64,000 nt of DNA from Arthonia radiata. Taxonomy: Eukaryota > Ascomycota > Arthoniomycetes > Arthoniales > Arthoniaceae. A program made the translations under genes and the position numbers. The DNA lies in assembly GCA_002989075.1 (NCBI GenBank), contig PSQN01000001.1:1667153-1731152 (forward strand), given 5' to 3'. Under the pieces are notes generated by a model. It had not been told where the DNA came from, searched no databases, and saw only the letters and a list, made by a program, of their open reading frames with translations. This document shows positions 45,301 through 57,471 of this stretch, in pieces; within the stretch, counting starts at the first letter, position 1, and each line of letters starts with the position of its first letter.

Positions 45301-47273
45301 AATAGTAGCGCAATATTTAAGGCTAAGAAGATATAATTCTGCTATTATACATAGTACTACGATAAAGTAGATAGTTAGTGTCTTATATTTAAGAATTAAG
45401 AAATTTAATTTACTAGAGATATAAAGCTCTTAGAAGTTATATTCGACTTAGCGCTCTATTTTAATAAGTATATTACTAATATAGCAATAAAAGTAACTAA
45501 AGCGGTTCTTATACTACAGCGTCTTTAAGGCTTGCGTCCGGTTGTTGCTTGCTAACTATTTACTTTAACGGTTATACCGGTAAAAGACTACACTTTACCT
45601 ATTTAGTTACAGTAAGTAGTATTAGAGCTTCTACGTTAATTTTATAAGAGCTAACGTATCGCCGCAGCGTCGATTATAGGAGAGTTTCGATTTAACTTGT
45701 TAACAGTTCTAAAGTACGAGGCGGCTATCGTACTGTTCTTAAAGCGCTATTTATTGTAAGCTCGAGCCTTCTAAATAGTAATAAATACCCTATTAACTCG
45801 ATATTCTCTATAAAGACAACGTATTAGCCGAAGTAGACAATTTTTAAGTCTCCTACAATATATTTAAAAACAATTTAGCGATATAGATATCGCTTATTTA
45901 GAGGTAATTAAGCTATTCTATGTATCTTTATAAAGATTGCTGCTAAAAGTAGAGGTTCTCTAATAAAAGAAAGCTATAAAGAAAACTAGTATACAACAGG
46001 TTAGTAATATATTTACAGACGCCTTAATCTAAAAAGAGCGTCTAAGTCTAAGTATATAGCATTCTAAAAGCTATTAAGTATCTATTTAGGTTGTTAACTA
46101 CTAAACACTATATATAGGTAAACTACTTACTATTAAGTAGACTATAATTATAGTAGTACTGCTATACTAAATAGTTAATCTAGTTACAGTCTATTTAAAC
46201 TGTCTAGCAGCGATCTAGTTAATTTAACGACCAAAGCATTAATTAGAGCAAGCAGTTCTACGTAGAATACTTAAATTAGTATATACGTAGATAAGCTTTT
46301 ACTAGTATTTTAGTTACTCTAAGATAACTAACAATAAGTACGCTTATCGGTTAGCTAAGCTAGCTACGCTACGTAAAGAAGGAATTAGAGATACAATAAG
46401 ATACTACTCGACAGTTAAGAGCAAGATTTGTAGACAGAAATTATAACCGATAGAGAGATTAATAGTAGATATATATAGTAAGTAAATTACAAGGCATATT
46501 AATAAGACTCTAATAGTGCGGCTGTATTTTAAAAAGCTATATAACTCTTTCTTACGATAGAGCGTAGCAATTTTATACTAGTTACGAACAAAAAAAGCTA
46601 AGCTTAACGATTATTTATTAAAAATTAAGGTAGCTAACACTAATTTATATAAATATAGGTAGCTAAAGATAGTACAATACTTTCTCTTTTATTATCTAAA
46701 ATAGAGAGAATACCGTAGTAAGCTACTTAATTACTCTTAATTTAGTAATATTACAGCTTTTATTAATATATACTTAGTAACTAAACTCTTTACTAAGAAA
46801 CTAAGGAATAGTCTATTATCGAAGTAGGCTCTAAATTTAGTAGCGGTTGCTGCTACTATTAAGTACGCCTATGCTATAGGGCGTCTCTTATACTAAGAAT
46901 AGTACTTATTTATATACGCCTCTCCGCCGGCCTACCGTATCTTCGTACTACGCCGCTAAAGACTAGTGTACTTATAAGTATTAGCTTATAGATTAACAGG
47001 CTTTATTATAGAGCTTAGCGGGAGTTCTGCGTTAATTTATACTATCCTCTTCTTTTCTCCGCTACCTACCTACTCTTATACCTATCAACCTACGCACACG
47101 CCTAAGTGCTCAGATAGCTAGATAGACGGCTTTTAGGCAATTAGGAGGCTCCTTTTGGTAAGACGAGGATTAATTATGACTGCTGTTGAGCAGAATTGCT
47201 ATATATAGTACTTACGTATGCTCATGCCCACTAGGGCGACACGGCACCTGAATAAATCAATCAATCAATCAAT

Positions 47274-47285
47274 CACTCTCCTGCT
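47274..47285. repeat. Right 12-bp target-site duplication of the LINE
   Basis: Second copy of CACTCTCCTGCT, directly after the TCAA tail. Base composition returns to that of the host here. Confidence 0.85.
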
Positions 47286-47703
47286 GAATCTACTGACAAA
47301 ATCCTCCGCAGTAACCTCATCATGTTGCAGTACCTCATGCGCTTCATACCACATTTACTACCTAGCAACACCCGGTAAACCAAGTATTCCGAGAGGCAGC
47401 CTAAGCCTCCGATCGAACAATGTGAAGCCTCCGGTCTGTCGGAGACCCTGCTTGGGCGCTGGCAGGCAATGAATTGGATGGGGGCGATCGACGTCAGCCG
47501 TCTGGGTAGGAATACAGTCACCGAAACTCGATGAGTGGAGTCTCAAAGACCCCGCAGGGAACAGACGCAGCTTCTCTTCTGCACTTTGATCAGCGACATT
47601 TCGAGACTATTCGGATACGGAAACCACCGGTCTGCGTACGCACCACATTTGGGACATATTGATACCACAAGATCCTAAACGGTCATACGATGGACGTTGC
47701 ACC
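47286..47703. other. 3' flank of the terpene cyclase, no supported gene
   Basis: 418 bp of non-RIP sequence between the LINE and the cyclase stop codon. It probably contains the cyclase 3' UTR and polyadenylation signals. Short frames here lack motifs. Confidence 0.5.
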
Positions 47704-49340
47704 TCATAGTCCGTCATGTTTCGTCCAAGATGCTATCGCGTTGACCGCAAGCGCCGTCGTGACGCCGCTGTTACCCAGCCTCACTCCGGTGGAGCCGTAA
47801 CGATACATCCAACTGGCTTGCCAGCCACCGTCATCCGACTGACAAGCAAGAAGTGCCTTCATGTCGGTCCTGCACTCTATCCCGAAAAAGTTGCAGGTGA
47901 TGATCCTCATCGCTAGTTCGATGGCATTGCCGCTTTGGCCCACCCGCTCCTCAACACGGGCTTTCAGAAGCGAGCTCAGCGAAATATCAAGTGCCACATC
48001 TCGGGAAGCGCGCAGAAGTCGGCCAAAAAAGTAAAGGCAACAATCCGGGTAAGAGTAGTACCGGGTACCGTGAATATAGGTGCGATGCAATAATGCCTTG
48101 TGAAACATATCCAGTGTCTGCCTCAATTGGTGGCCTCGGCCAAAGTAGTAGAAGCAGGCCAGAATGTTGGCACTGACGACTTCATCAGTTCGTGGCTTGG
48201 ATCGATCGAAGTATGTCTAGGAAGCATCGGTTTAGTAATTGATATGCCAGGAGCGCGGTGGCTTTTGTCACTCTGCATCAAACATGCTCGCCCCTCAAAC
48301 TTACCTGGAACTTTCCGTCACAGTGCACATACTCCAGCATAGTATCCAGCACGGAATTCACTATCTCTTGGCCCGGTTGCAGGACCATCAGAGCAAGGGA
48401 GGTTGTGTCAAGATCATCCGGAAAATAGCCGCCAGGAACAAGGACTGGGTTTCCTATTGAAGCTGGTCAGTCAGCTAGTCCTTTCCACACCGCAAGAGAT
48501 GTGTATATACCATCGAAAAAGTTCCAGGTGTACTTTTGGTCCCAATTAGCATCAACAAGACCACTTTAAATCTGATCAGCATAACATTTGAGTGTCGATC
48601 TGCAGAACCTACTCGAAGTGCGTGATCTCTTGGATCAACAGCCTGGCAAAATTGTCCGGGACGGTAATACCGGTACTCGTGATTGAGTCAAAACGCTGAC
48701 CGTTTTTATGAAGGTATCTATAGCCTCTTTCGAACGGATCGTTCATGATCTTGCGAAGTGACAGGATCACAGGCTCATTGCTATTGAAAACCATACCTCT
48801 GAAGCCAATTTCCCGTGCAGCGCGTACGTTCGCCACTTTGTCGTCAACAAAGACGACTTCCTCGGCACTCAAGCCTACTTCGGACAGAGCATGCCTATAG
48901 AAGCTGGTATCTGGCTTGCGCATTCCAACAAACCCCGAGGTAAAGACGTTGTCAAAGATGTTCCAGTCTGCAACCTTGGCAGCGAGTGCCACGTAGTCTT
49001 CCTTAGAGATGTTTGACATCGCGAAGACTTTCATCATACCTCCGCATGCTTTTTTCAGCTCGTGAATGAAAGCTATCATCTCATGGTTCGGTTGAAGAGA
49101 GTTGCGTGCCTGAGTGAACGCATTGTGGAGTTCATCAGCCTCGATTGAAAAATGATCAGCAGCCCGGCAGTAGCACTCAGCTTGACTGATGCGACCGCAA
49201 TCGTATTCGATCCAAATGTCCGAGGCCACAATACTGCGTAGCGTCTTCGCAGGCACGTCTGTCGCTGTTTTTGCTGACCATTCGAAGAGCACGTCTCCAA
49301 GGTCAAAGAAAATCCCTCTCAAGCAAGGTCGTGACGACAT
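47704..49340 (-). CDS. HAD-type drimane sesquiterpene cyclase (AstC-like)
   Basis: Four exons (49340-48613, 48563-48511, 48453-48305, 48216-47704) with introns of 49, 57 and 88 nt join in frame to 480 aa. Residues 8-215 are a HAD-fold domain: FFDLGDVLF with Asp13, FAMSNIS, GMRKPDTSFYRHAL and FVDDKVANVRAA. The C-terminal half is a terpene-cyclase beta domain with Asp-x-Asp-Thr-Thr (DLDTT, residues 274-278) and a QSDDGGW motif near 436-442, followed by YGSTGVRLGNSGVTTALA. This pairing is that of fungal drimanyl-diphosphate synthases such as AstC of Aspergillus oryzae, which cyclise farnesyl diphosphate by protonation while the HAD half acts on diphosphate. All motifs are intact. The exact product is inferred. 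Confidence 0.88.
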
Positions 49341-50040
49341 ATTAACGATGAAGACGGTGATGAGATTTGTAAGGAATGGTAAATGAGTATCAATCCACGT
49401 TTGGTCAGTGACTGTTGCTAAATACTTGTTGAGGTCTTAAGCTATGTCTAGAAGCGCGCCTCGCGGGCCGGCACACCAAGTTCATCCTGTCACGCTGGAG
49501 ACCGTAAGAGGCAGACTCTGACGCGATGGATCGTCGCAGCTTTGCCTCGTAAGCCACCGAATGGAATCCAATCCGTCTCCACATTCGAGTCTCAACCGCA
49601 TTGCCTAGTGTCAAATTCGCAGAAGTGGAGCGGTGAGCAAGACCGGCAGTTGGACCATTATCGATCCGATCCAGATAATCCAAGTTGCCTGTGTACTGTA
49701 AGCAGACTTTGCCAGGCTAGAGAGAGTACATGGAACGCGCTTATCCTCACTGCTACAGATGCAGGGATCTTACGAACGTCACATTTTCAGCTTCGATTGC
49801 ACTAACGTCCCAGGTTTGCCTCGCCACTGACTCGTCACAAATCCAGGCTTCACACCGCGACTACAAGATAGCAGCGGCACAGCAGAGATATCAATTAGCG
49901 GCTCTAGAGTGTGCTACCCTAACGCGGTTGACACTGGCAACTTGTTGGACCGCGGCATAGCTAGCGAACTGGCTTTCGACTCTCTGGACCTCGTAAACAC
50001 GGAAGGGATCTTTGACTTGTTTGCGCAGCGCGTCGTAAAT
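49341..50040. promoter_or_regulatory. Divergent promoter between cyclase and P450
   Basis: A 700-bp region separates the start codons of the terpene cyclase (minus) and the cytochrome P450 (plus). Short frames inside overlap on both strands without motifs. A shared regulatory region would allow both genes to be switched on together. I could not pick out a specific activator site. Confidence 0.5.
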
Positions 50041-51744
50041 ATGCAGACACAAACTCTATACTCTGGCTTCTTGTTCATGGTATGCTCCCACGTTGCACGA
50101 TGAGCAGTGGGGGTTGCGACTAAATCAAACTACGTTTCGACAGATCGCAGTTGCATTCATCTCGCGCATCATTTACAATCTTTATTTCCATCCGCTATCG
50201 AAGTATAAAGGACCTTGGTACCTTGCAGGCTCAGACATTCTCTATGCAATTCTTCAACTGCGAGGCACGAGCCAATACACACTGAAAAGAGCTCACGACC
50301 GATATGGTGACGTCGTGCGGATCGCACCAAATACTCTTTCCTTCGTTGAGGCTGGGGCATGGAATGATATCTATGGCTACTCAAAAGGTCGCGCGGTCCT
50401 TCCCAAAGATCCACTATTCTATAACGAAATGCTCCTGGACAAGAAAACGATCACACTCGCGAGCGACGACGATGCAGTCCCTATCCGTCGCGCTATGAAC
50501 ACCGCCTTCTCGTACAAGAATCTGCTCGAACAGGATCCCATGTTACAACAGCACATGGAACGTCTGATGACTCAACTTGCTGCGGCAAGCGTTCAGCTAG
50601 GCACACGAGGGGTCGACGTCCGCGAGTGGTTTACCATGTCGATGTTCGATATCAACAGCGACTTCGCGTTCGGCGAAGATTTGGGCTGTGTCCGCCGCGG
50701 CAAGTATCATGACTGGGTGCGATTCATCGTGGAGTATTTCTACGCTGCTACACTGAATCACCAGTGCCATAAGTTTTGGCCACTGGCTCCTCTTCTGGAG
50801 TACTTGGTCCCGACCTCTGTTCGCGAAACCCAAAAGCGTCACAATGAGGCTTCGTTGAAGCGCGTCCGAAGCAGAATGGATACGAAGGACCGCCAGCGAC
50901 CTGACTTCATGTTTCACTTCATGCGTTCTGCAAAGAAAGAAGGGCTGCCTACAGATGTCGTTGAAGCGCAGGCGAGCGTAGTCATTCTGGCAGGAAGTGA
51001 GACTACGGCTGTTGGTCTCACGGCCGCCACGTACCATGTTCTGTCTCACCCCGAAGTGTACAAGAAACTCTGTGACGAGGTTCGCCTTGTTTTTCCGACT
51101 TCGGCGGACGTCACACTGCGAGACGCCGTGACAAAGCTGCCGTACCTAACCGCAGTCGTATGGGAGACGTTGCGAGTTCATGCACCCCTGGCGAATGGCT
51201 TTACGAGGGTGGTGCCCAAATTGCAGCGGGACTGTTACATCTGCGGGAATCATGTTCCTCCTTCTGTGAGTAACGGAACCCGCTAAGACATCCTTTCCTT
51301 TCTGTATCAGCACCTACAGCGCTCGAGCGAGTTTTCACTGACAGGCCATCTTCTCAGACTGTCGTCACAATCAATCATTACTGTGCTAACACGGCAGCGC
51401 GCAATTTCCGCAACCCTTTCGAGTTTGTGCCCGGGCGCTGGATGGGTGAAACCGAGTACAGTGATGATAGTCGCGACGTTGTGCAGCCTTTCTCCGTTGG
51501 GCCTCGCAATTGTCCGGGACGGAAGTAAGTCTGCCATCTTCCTTGTGTGTAACTGTAGGCCGTCACCGCTGACGTTCTGACCAGCTTCGCGCTAAACAAC
51601 ATCAAGCTCGCGATGGCGCATCTGATCACCAAATTTGACATGGAGCTTGGCGAAGGAACGCGCGATTGGGCGGTGGGGCAGAAGATCTACAATGGATGGT
51701 TGCAGCCCGCATTGCCGGTTCTTCTGCACGAGAGGAATCAATGA
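50041..51744 (+). CDS. Cytochrome P450 monooxygenase of the terpene cluster
   Basis: Four exons (50041-50079, 50144-51265, 51358-51524, 51585-51744) give 495 aa. The small first exon (MQTQTLYSGFLFM) completes a membrane anchor with exon 2 (IAVAFISRIIYNLYFHPL), which is why I prefer it to a non-ATG start at 50093. Motifs: YFHPLSKYKGP hinge, I-helix AGSETT (296-301), ExxR at Glu354-Arg357, FVPGRW, and heme loop FSVGPRNCPGR with Cys439 as thiolate ligand. Introns of 64, 92 and 60 nt start GTATGC, GTGAGT and GTAAGT. It likely hydroxylates the drimane scaffold made by the divergent cyclase; the position is unknown. Located on the ER membrane by family. Confidence 0.88.
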
Positions 51745-52689
51745 CAGCTGAAATGTTAGCACAGCTAGGACGGCAAACTGTAGACGTCACCACTGTGATT
51801 GTAGGCAAGTGACGGTGAGCACTTATGTGCGCATGAGGGACAGTCATGCATAATCCAACACTTGGAATGCCAATGCCGGGTCAGACGTGCCAGGACAAAA
51901 GCTGTCGTTTTTGCCCTGGCCTGGAAGCTGCAAGGCTGGATATGAAGGGTAGTGTGGGCAATGCGGGAGCGGCTCACAGCTTAACCGCGTAAGATACCTA
52001 GTTGTTGGTGGAGATTCACAGGCTCTTCAACGGGGCGTGGCCGAAATGACCAGAGACATGAAGATTCGCCCGTTGCAGGTACCGAACGACGAAGGCGAGG
52101 CGTTCAAGGGCCATGGAAGCTTGTGATAACAAAGGCAGACACAGGGGTCATGCATGATGATCTCTGTGACTCCGCCGCAAACCGTAGACATATGCACCAC
52201 CGAGCTGAGGTGGAGAACTGACGAGGCAGTCCGGTGACGCGCATATGGCCCAGAGGCAGACACGGGGTCGTGGATAAAGATACGCAGGAGTGAGGTTCAG
52301 TCGGCAAGGCATCCGCTATGCCTGAATAGGAACATCGGAAGAATCATGACTCTTCGCACGGACCACTCTAGCTGCTCTCCGTCACTGCTGGTCAAGCTGC
52401 GCGCCGTGCCCGGATCGGATCGCCAGCGCTTCCGTTTCTCGAGCACCATCCACGTCCCTCGCTTCGACTAGCATTCTCTGCGCCTGCTTCGGTGTCTGCC
52501 TGCGTGCTCGATCACTAGCTACAATCCTGGGAGACGCAAATTTCTCGGCCTCTGACGCCAGAGCACATAGCGATCTTCGTTTTTCGTGTAGCCAAATTTT
52601 GATGGAGCGCTTGCCGTTGTAACACATAACAATACAGTATCGCCCGGGCTCTCAGTAGACCTTTCAGAAGGCTGCAAGCATCAACTACC
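51745..52689. other. Intergenic, no supported gene
   Basis: About 945 bp between P450 and dehydrogenase, both on the plus strand. Minus-strand frames at 52027-52263 and 52382-52748 carry no motif. It likely includes the dehydrogenase promoter. Confidence 0.45.
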
Positions 52690-53918
52690 ATGGGTGCTTT
52701 TTTCTCCCAGTCCTTCTTCATTCCCAAGGCCACTATCACCGAGCACACCTGCCCCGATCAGCGCGGCCGCGTACGTACAACCGCAGAACAGCGGCTATAG
52801 CGACTTCAGACCCATTGACCATCTGTCTCTTAGGTATTTATCGTCACCGGCGGCTATGCTGGCGTTGGCTTTGAGCTCTCGCGCATCCTTGTTGCCCGCA
52901 ACGCCACCGTCTACATTGCTGGCCGCTCTCAATCGAAGGCGTCAGCTGCCATTGAAAAAATTGAGAAGACAGGCGCGGGGCGAGTCGAGTTCTTGCACCT
53001 CGATCTCGCTGACTTGTCCACTATCAAGCCTGCCGTTGACAGCTTCATCAGTAAGGAAGAGAGACTCGACGTCCTTGTCAACAATGCTGGGGTGAGCTGC
53101 CTGCTCCTTCTCCGCCTTCCTCCACGCTACTTCGCTTTTCTTTCAGTGCCTTCTACACACGAGCGTGTTTCCTGCTAACAACTATCCTAGGTCATGTTTC
53201 CACCAACCGGCAGCACGACGGCGCAGTCGCACGAACTGCAGGTAGGCACAAACTGCCTGGGTCCGTATCTACTATACACACTCCTCGCTCCACTACTGTC
53301 CAAAACCGCCGCCTTGCCCGACACGCCGCCCGCTTCCGTCCGCGTCACCTGGGCTGGTTCCCTCGGCATCGACGTCCTCTCACCAACCGGCGGCATAACG
53401 CTCGATGCCGACGGCCGCCCACAAGACATAAACAGCGAGTCCAACTACGCTCAGACGAAAGTCGGAAACTTGTTCCTGGCGCGAGAGTTTGCGCGCGCGA
53501 CTCCACAAACAGGGGTTATACATGTTGCTTTCAACCCCGGGAACCTGAAGACGGAGCTGCAGCGGCATTGGCAGGGGCTGGGACGAAAAGCCACGGTGCG
53601 TTTCGGACACTGCATATGAAGCTTTGGGGCTGTGGAAAAGTATTTCAGACTAACGCATTGACATTATAGGACCTGCTGTTGCTGTATCCTGCGATCAATG
53701 GAGCGTATACCGAGCTCTGGGCGGCGGTGGCGCCGGAGGTGACGGCAGAGCGGAGCGGTGCGTATGTCTGGCCGTGGGGCAGATTTGGCGAGCTCAGGAA
53801 GGATGTGGAAGCTGGAGCGCGGTCGGAAGCCGAAGGGGGTACTGGTGTGGCGCAGCGTTTTGTCGCGTGGTGTGGGAAGGAAACCGAGCAATTTGCTTTG
53901 TCGGCTAATTGCGTTTGA
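52690..53918 (+). CDS. Short-chain dehydrogenase/reductase
   Basis: Four exons (52690-52770, 52834-53091, 53191-53595, 53670-53918) with introns of 63, 99 and 74 nt join to 330 aa. The cofactor loop VTGGYAGVG (31-39) is the classical TGxxxGxG, followed by NNAG (110-113), a Ser near 170 (WAGSLG) and the catalytic YAQTK (Tyr199, Lys203). The N-terminal FIPKATITEHTCPDQRGRVF resembles retinol-dehydrogenase-like fungal members. It probably uses NADP(H) to interconvert an alcohol and ketone on the terpenoid. Its position between P450 and FMO fits a tailoring role; the substrate is inferred. Confidence 0.87.
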
Positions 53919-54331
53919 ACAAAGATGCACCCCCGCTCGAAGTTGCGGCAAATGGGGTATTCCTCATACTGCGCGAGACCCCAATTATTGTTTTTGATCT
54001 GTTGGCTTGCTCGACTTGCGCTTACTCAAGGCTGCTTTGGTGACTGCAACGATAGGAAGTTGGCTGGGATGGATCTCACGGGCAGAGAGAGGCAGCGTGG
54101 AGGATACACTACACCCAGCTCGCAGAGCCAACGACAGTCAGTCAATGTGTGAGCCGAAAGCTTCTTATTCCTACAGAGGCTGCATCTGCATTGACATGGC
54201 GCACCGAAAAGAGTCGTGAGGACCGCAACAGAAAGGTGCGAACATCTGCCGTGGTTCTTAAGGCCGTTGATGGGCTCGATATAATCATACAAAGCGCAGA
54301 TCTCTTTGCGCGCGCATGGCAGGTTCTCAAA
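53919..54331. other. Intergenic between convergent dehydrogenase and FMO genes
   Basis: About 410 bp of 3' flanks of two convergent genes. No supported gene; the frame at 54149-54592 is antisense to the FMO. Confidence 0.5.
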
Positions 54332-56334
54332 TTAGGGCCCACCACCGCATCGCTCAATGTACTCTTGTCTGAGCCCTGCGTAATCCTGAGCTCGGTTGGG
54401 ACTGAACACATGCGCAAACAACCCTTTGAGATGCGCTTTCAAACCGAGATCTTGAAGCAGGCGATCTGTATAGCGCCACGTGTCGAACACCACGGTGTTT
54501 CCTCCGTCGCCTTGACTCAAATACCGCCGCTTGTTCCAAGCAACAAAGTGCGCTACAGCCTCTTCGCGCTTTTCAAGTGGTGGGAGTGTTAATTTCCCAT
54601 CAAAGTAAGCTGTCACCCATAATGATTGTATCTCGCCCGTGCGGAAGTAGTTAGTGGTACTGATGTGGCCAATACAAGCAAAGGACCGTGTGTCGTCGTT
54701 TACAGGCACTACTAGATTGTAGAGTCTGAAGGGCGATTGATGGACCTGCGGACGAACGTGCTTTGGGGGGCTAGAAAGTGCAGGAAACTCAGCAAAAACG
54801 CTGGAGTCGGCGCTCTGCTCTAGTTTTTCCCATTTCTGAGATGCTCTGACGGTATCAGAATTGTCCGTCAATGGATACGGCAGTCCAAGATCTGCACGAA
54901 GAGATGGTGTCATGAATTGGAGCGAATGCTGCCATCCAGTCCCCAGAAGTAGAGCATCTGTTTGGAAACCTTCTCCAGACTTCAATATGACCTCTCGAGC
55001 TTTGAGCGATTCGAGCTCATCGTAGTAGATGTCAACAAACTCGGCAATAAGCTCGTAGAAGTCTCTGTGATTCAAAAGTCCGGCAGGATTGTTTTGCCAG
55101 AAGATGCTTTGAGTATCCGTCAGCACGGTGACTATCCAGATCGGAAGTTTTTAAAAGTTCTAAGCACTTACGATGTGTGCGGCACCAGCTTCTCGAACCC
55201 TCTTCGTGATGGCCTGTTTGCATAATCTGCCTCGGCACGGATTTCGGCGTCCATAGTCTCCCAGATCTTACGAGAGAGTGTCTGTCCTAGATAAGAGCGG
55301 TGCAGGAAGTTGGTCCATGGATTCTTCGATCCGAGCCACGACGGCTGAACGGCCTCCGCAGCTCGTGTTGAGGCTGAGATACACAGATCAGCATGATCGT
55401 CAATCTAATGATCTTCAATTTTGTCAGGGCTTACCGAGCTCAAACGCATTCTGGAAGGGACCCTTGCCTTTGGGAGACACTAAATTGGGCGGGCCTGTGC
55501 CACTTGGTCTTACTATCCACGCCACCGCCTTGCCCGCCTTAACGCAAGCATACACCATGTCCGCCGCGGACTTTCCAGCGCCTACCACTGTTATATGGCG
55601 AACGCTATCGTCCACCGTAAGCCCGGAGGAGCCGAAGTCGAGGTTGTGAATGATCGGTCCCGGAAACGTGTCGGAACCAACGATTGGAGGCACTTGAGGT
55701 ACAGTGGTGATGCCGCTAGCAACGACTAGTCTTCGACTAACAAATGTGCGATGCTGAGATGTGCGCGTATCTGCGACCTGAAGCGTCCAGCCATCTCCTG
55801 TCTTGCAAACACTGACGACAGAAGAGCAGTACTCAATCCGGTCTTGCAATGACCGCTCTCCGTGTACCTGGGTCGTTGCGTACTCCTCGAGATAGTCGGT
55901 CGTGTGCTCTGACTTGAAGAAACCATGATACTGGTCCTCTTGAGGAGGTGCAGTCATAGGCTTGTTGGAGAATTCGCCAAATCCTATTGCCCATTGGGTC
56001 CAAAAGTGGTTGTAAAGCCTTCCTTATAGTTATATTAGCAATCTGACGAGCGCTTCGCGATCGTGACGCATACGGCGGTTCCACGTTCCCCCAAGCGTTT
56101 CCTGGAAGCCAGCATTAGCTTTGCACGAGCATTCTTGCTACACAACCGAGTTAACACACCTCCTTTTCAAGGAAAACGAGATCAGATGCGGGATGAACAT
56201 CAAGATACACGGAAGCGAACGCTAGCCCAGAGATCCCTGGAGGAATTAGCTGGCTACAATTGTGAAACAGGGTTAATCACGCAGTACTCACCAGCTCCGA
56301 TAACGACGATCTCGTGTCGAGACTGTTCCGCCAT
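54332..56334 (-). CDS. FAD-dependent monooxygenase, Baeyer-Villiger/FMO type
   Basis: Six exons (56334-56292, 56236-56160, 56101-56074, 56022-55435, 55373-55172, 55106-54332) with introns of 51-65 nt give 570 aa. The first FAD loop GAGISG (13-18) is assembled across intron 1. Exon 3 supplies LGGTWN, exon 4 FWTQWAIGFGEFSN and DQYHGFFKSEHTTDYLEEY. The second dinucleotide loop VVGAGKSAADM (around 195-205) binds NADPH. FACIGHIST near the C-terminal third follows the FMO pattern. Such enzymes insert oxygen next to a ketone or oxidise heteroatoms. Beside an SDR that could make a ketone, Baeyer-Villiger chemistry is plausible (inference). Confidence 0.85.
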
Positions 56335-57471
56335 TGTCTATGTTCGCCTCTCGAAGCGAAGAGAGAGCTGGGCCGGCGGCGGAGCAAAGGCTGCTTCAAA
56401 AAAAGGGAGGCGTAAAGAGCAGGGATGTTCCTGCTGACGCCGGTGGGGTTGAGGCGTCTGCAGAATCTTACGAATCGATCCCATCGCCGGGATGACATGA
56501 TGAAGAGACGCATCCGAGCGGCAGAATCAGTACAACATTTGACAAGGCAAACGAGAGGGCTGCCTCCATGCGGCGCTGTTTCAGGGGTCGATGACGCTAG
56601 TACGTAAATGGTTTAGCCCCGGTGACGCTGCGTACATAACGCGCTGTAAAAAGCCGTCAGCAGGCAATGCCCGCAACCGGTCTGGATGGATCTACCAGCG
56701 GCTGACTGCACATATAAGCATCCACCTTGACGGAGCTAGATCTGACGCCTCATCATGTTGCGTGTGTGATAGGTTGTGGAAACTGAGAAACAACTCGAGG
56801 CAAGTAGCCCAAGAGTAGTAGGTAACATGAATTAAATTTGAGCTCGCCGTGTCCTCATACACGGAATCTGACTTATTGATACACATGATTGCAATTCACC
56901 TCGCCTCAGCATGCCCGCCGGTGAGCCGCATATTATGCACACGTGAGGCGCCAGATTCCTTGCAAAGCTTTCTAATTTGCCCTTGACCCAATCGGTCGGT
57001 ACAACCAGCAAAGGCCTAGCAAATGGGTGTGCTCACGCTCCTGACTCCTTCCATGTTTGTTGATATTTGTTCCCTACCAGCAACGCCACTCTGGTCTTCA
57101 TGTATCCAATAGCAGACCGTGGTTGCGACAAAGCGTGTTTCAGGCCTGCCGCATGCCCATGGAGCTTCAACGTGCATTGGCTGCTTAATCGCTCGGCAAG
57201 ACGATCGAGCCTCTCGTTGAACTCACGGAGTCTTCTCGTGCGGCATACAGGACTGAGAAGAAATCAGCTCGCCATCACTCCTCTTGAAATAGCGAACTTC
57301 AGACTCCGCCGTCTGCCTACCTTATCATCTGGCGCTTTCCAACTCTTGAACCCGCCTGCTGTTCACCATTGAATTCTCTCAACTCTCTACTCAAAAGCCT
57401 TGGTACGTTTTGTCAAGCGTCGGGCTACTTCTTACATCTCAAATTACCGCACATCTTGAGAAAACAGCAGA
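56335..57471. other. Intergenic, no supported gene
   Basis: A 1.1-kb divergent spacer between the FMO and the PTH11-like receptor. Several short frames, none with motifs, introns or repeats that I can support. Confidence 0.45.

Larger units (their letters stand above)
28204..47273 (+). mobile_element. Tad1-like LINE interrupted by nested LTR elements
   Basis: Bounded by the 12-bp duplication and ending in a TCAATCAATCAATC tail, the LINE itself is about 5.6 kb once the inserted 13.4 kb are subtracted. A first frame probably starts at ATG 28335 (MAPRTRHQLPNP). An APE-type endonuclease is recognisable at about 29.7-30.5 kb (TKDFNRYNLL, STINLVFALA). Reverse transcriptase lies at about 31.0-31.87 kb (EKVLEYLVTKRISFL, LILFLFFNADLV) and continues after 45.3 kb. 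An RNase H end (NKYAYRLAKLAT) lies near 46.35 kb. Dozens of TAA/TAG codons from RIP destroy every frame. The order endonuclease, RT, RNase H matches the Tad1/I group. It is the oldest layer of the nest. Confidence 0.85.

Noticed and set aside
47255-47273. TCAA microsatellite
   Set aside because: It is the 3' tail of the LINE, immediately followed by the target duplication, not an independent repeat.
54149-54592. 147-codon plus-strand frame
   Set aside because: Antisense to the last exon of the FMO, whose family motifs are evident.
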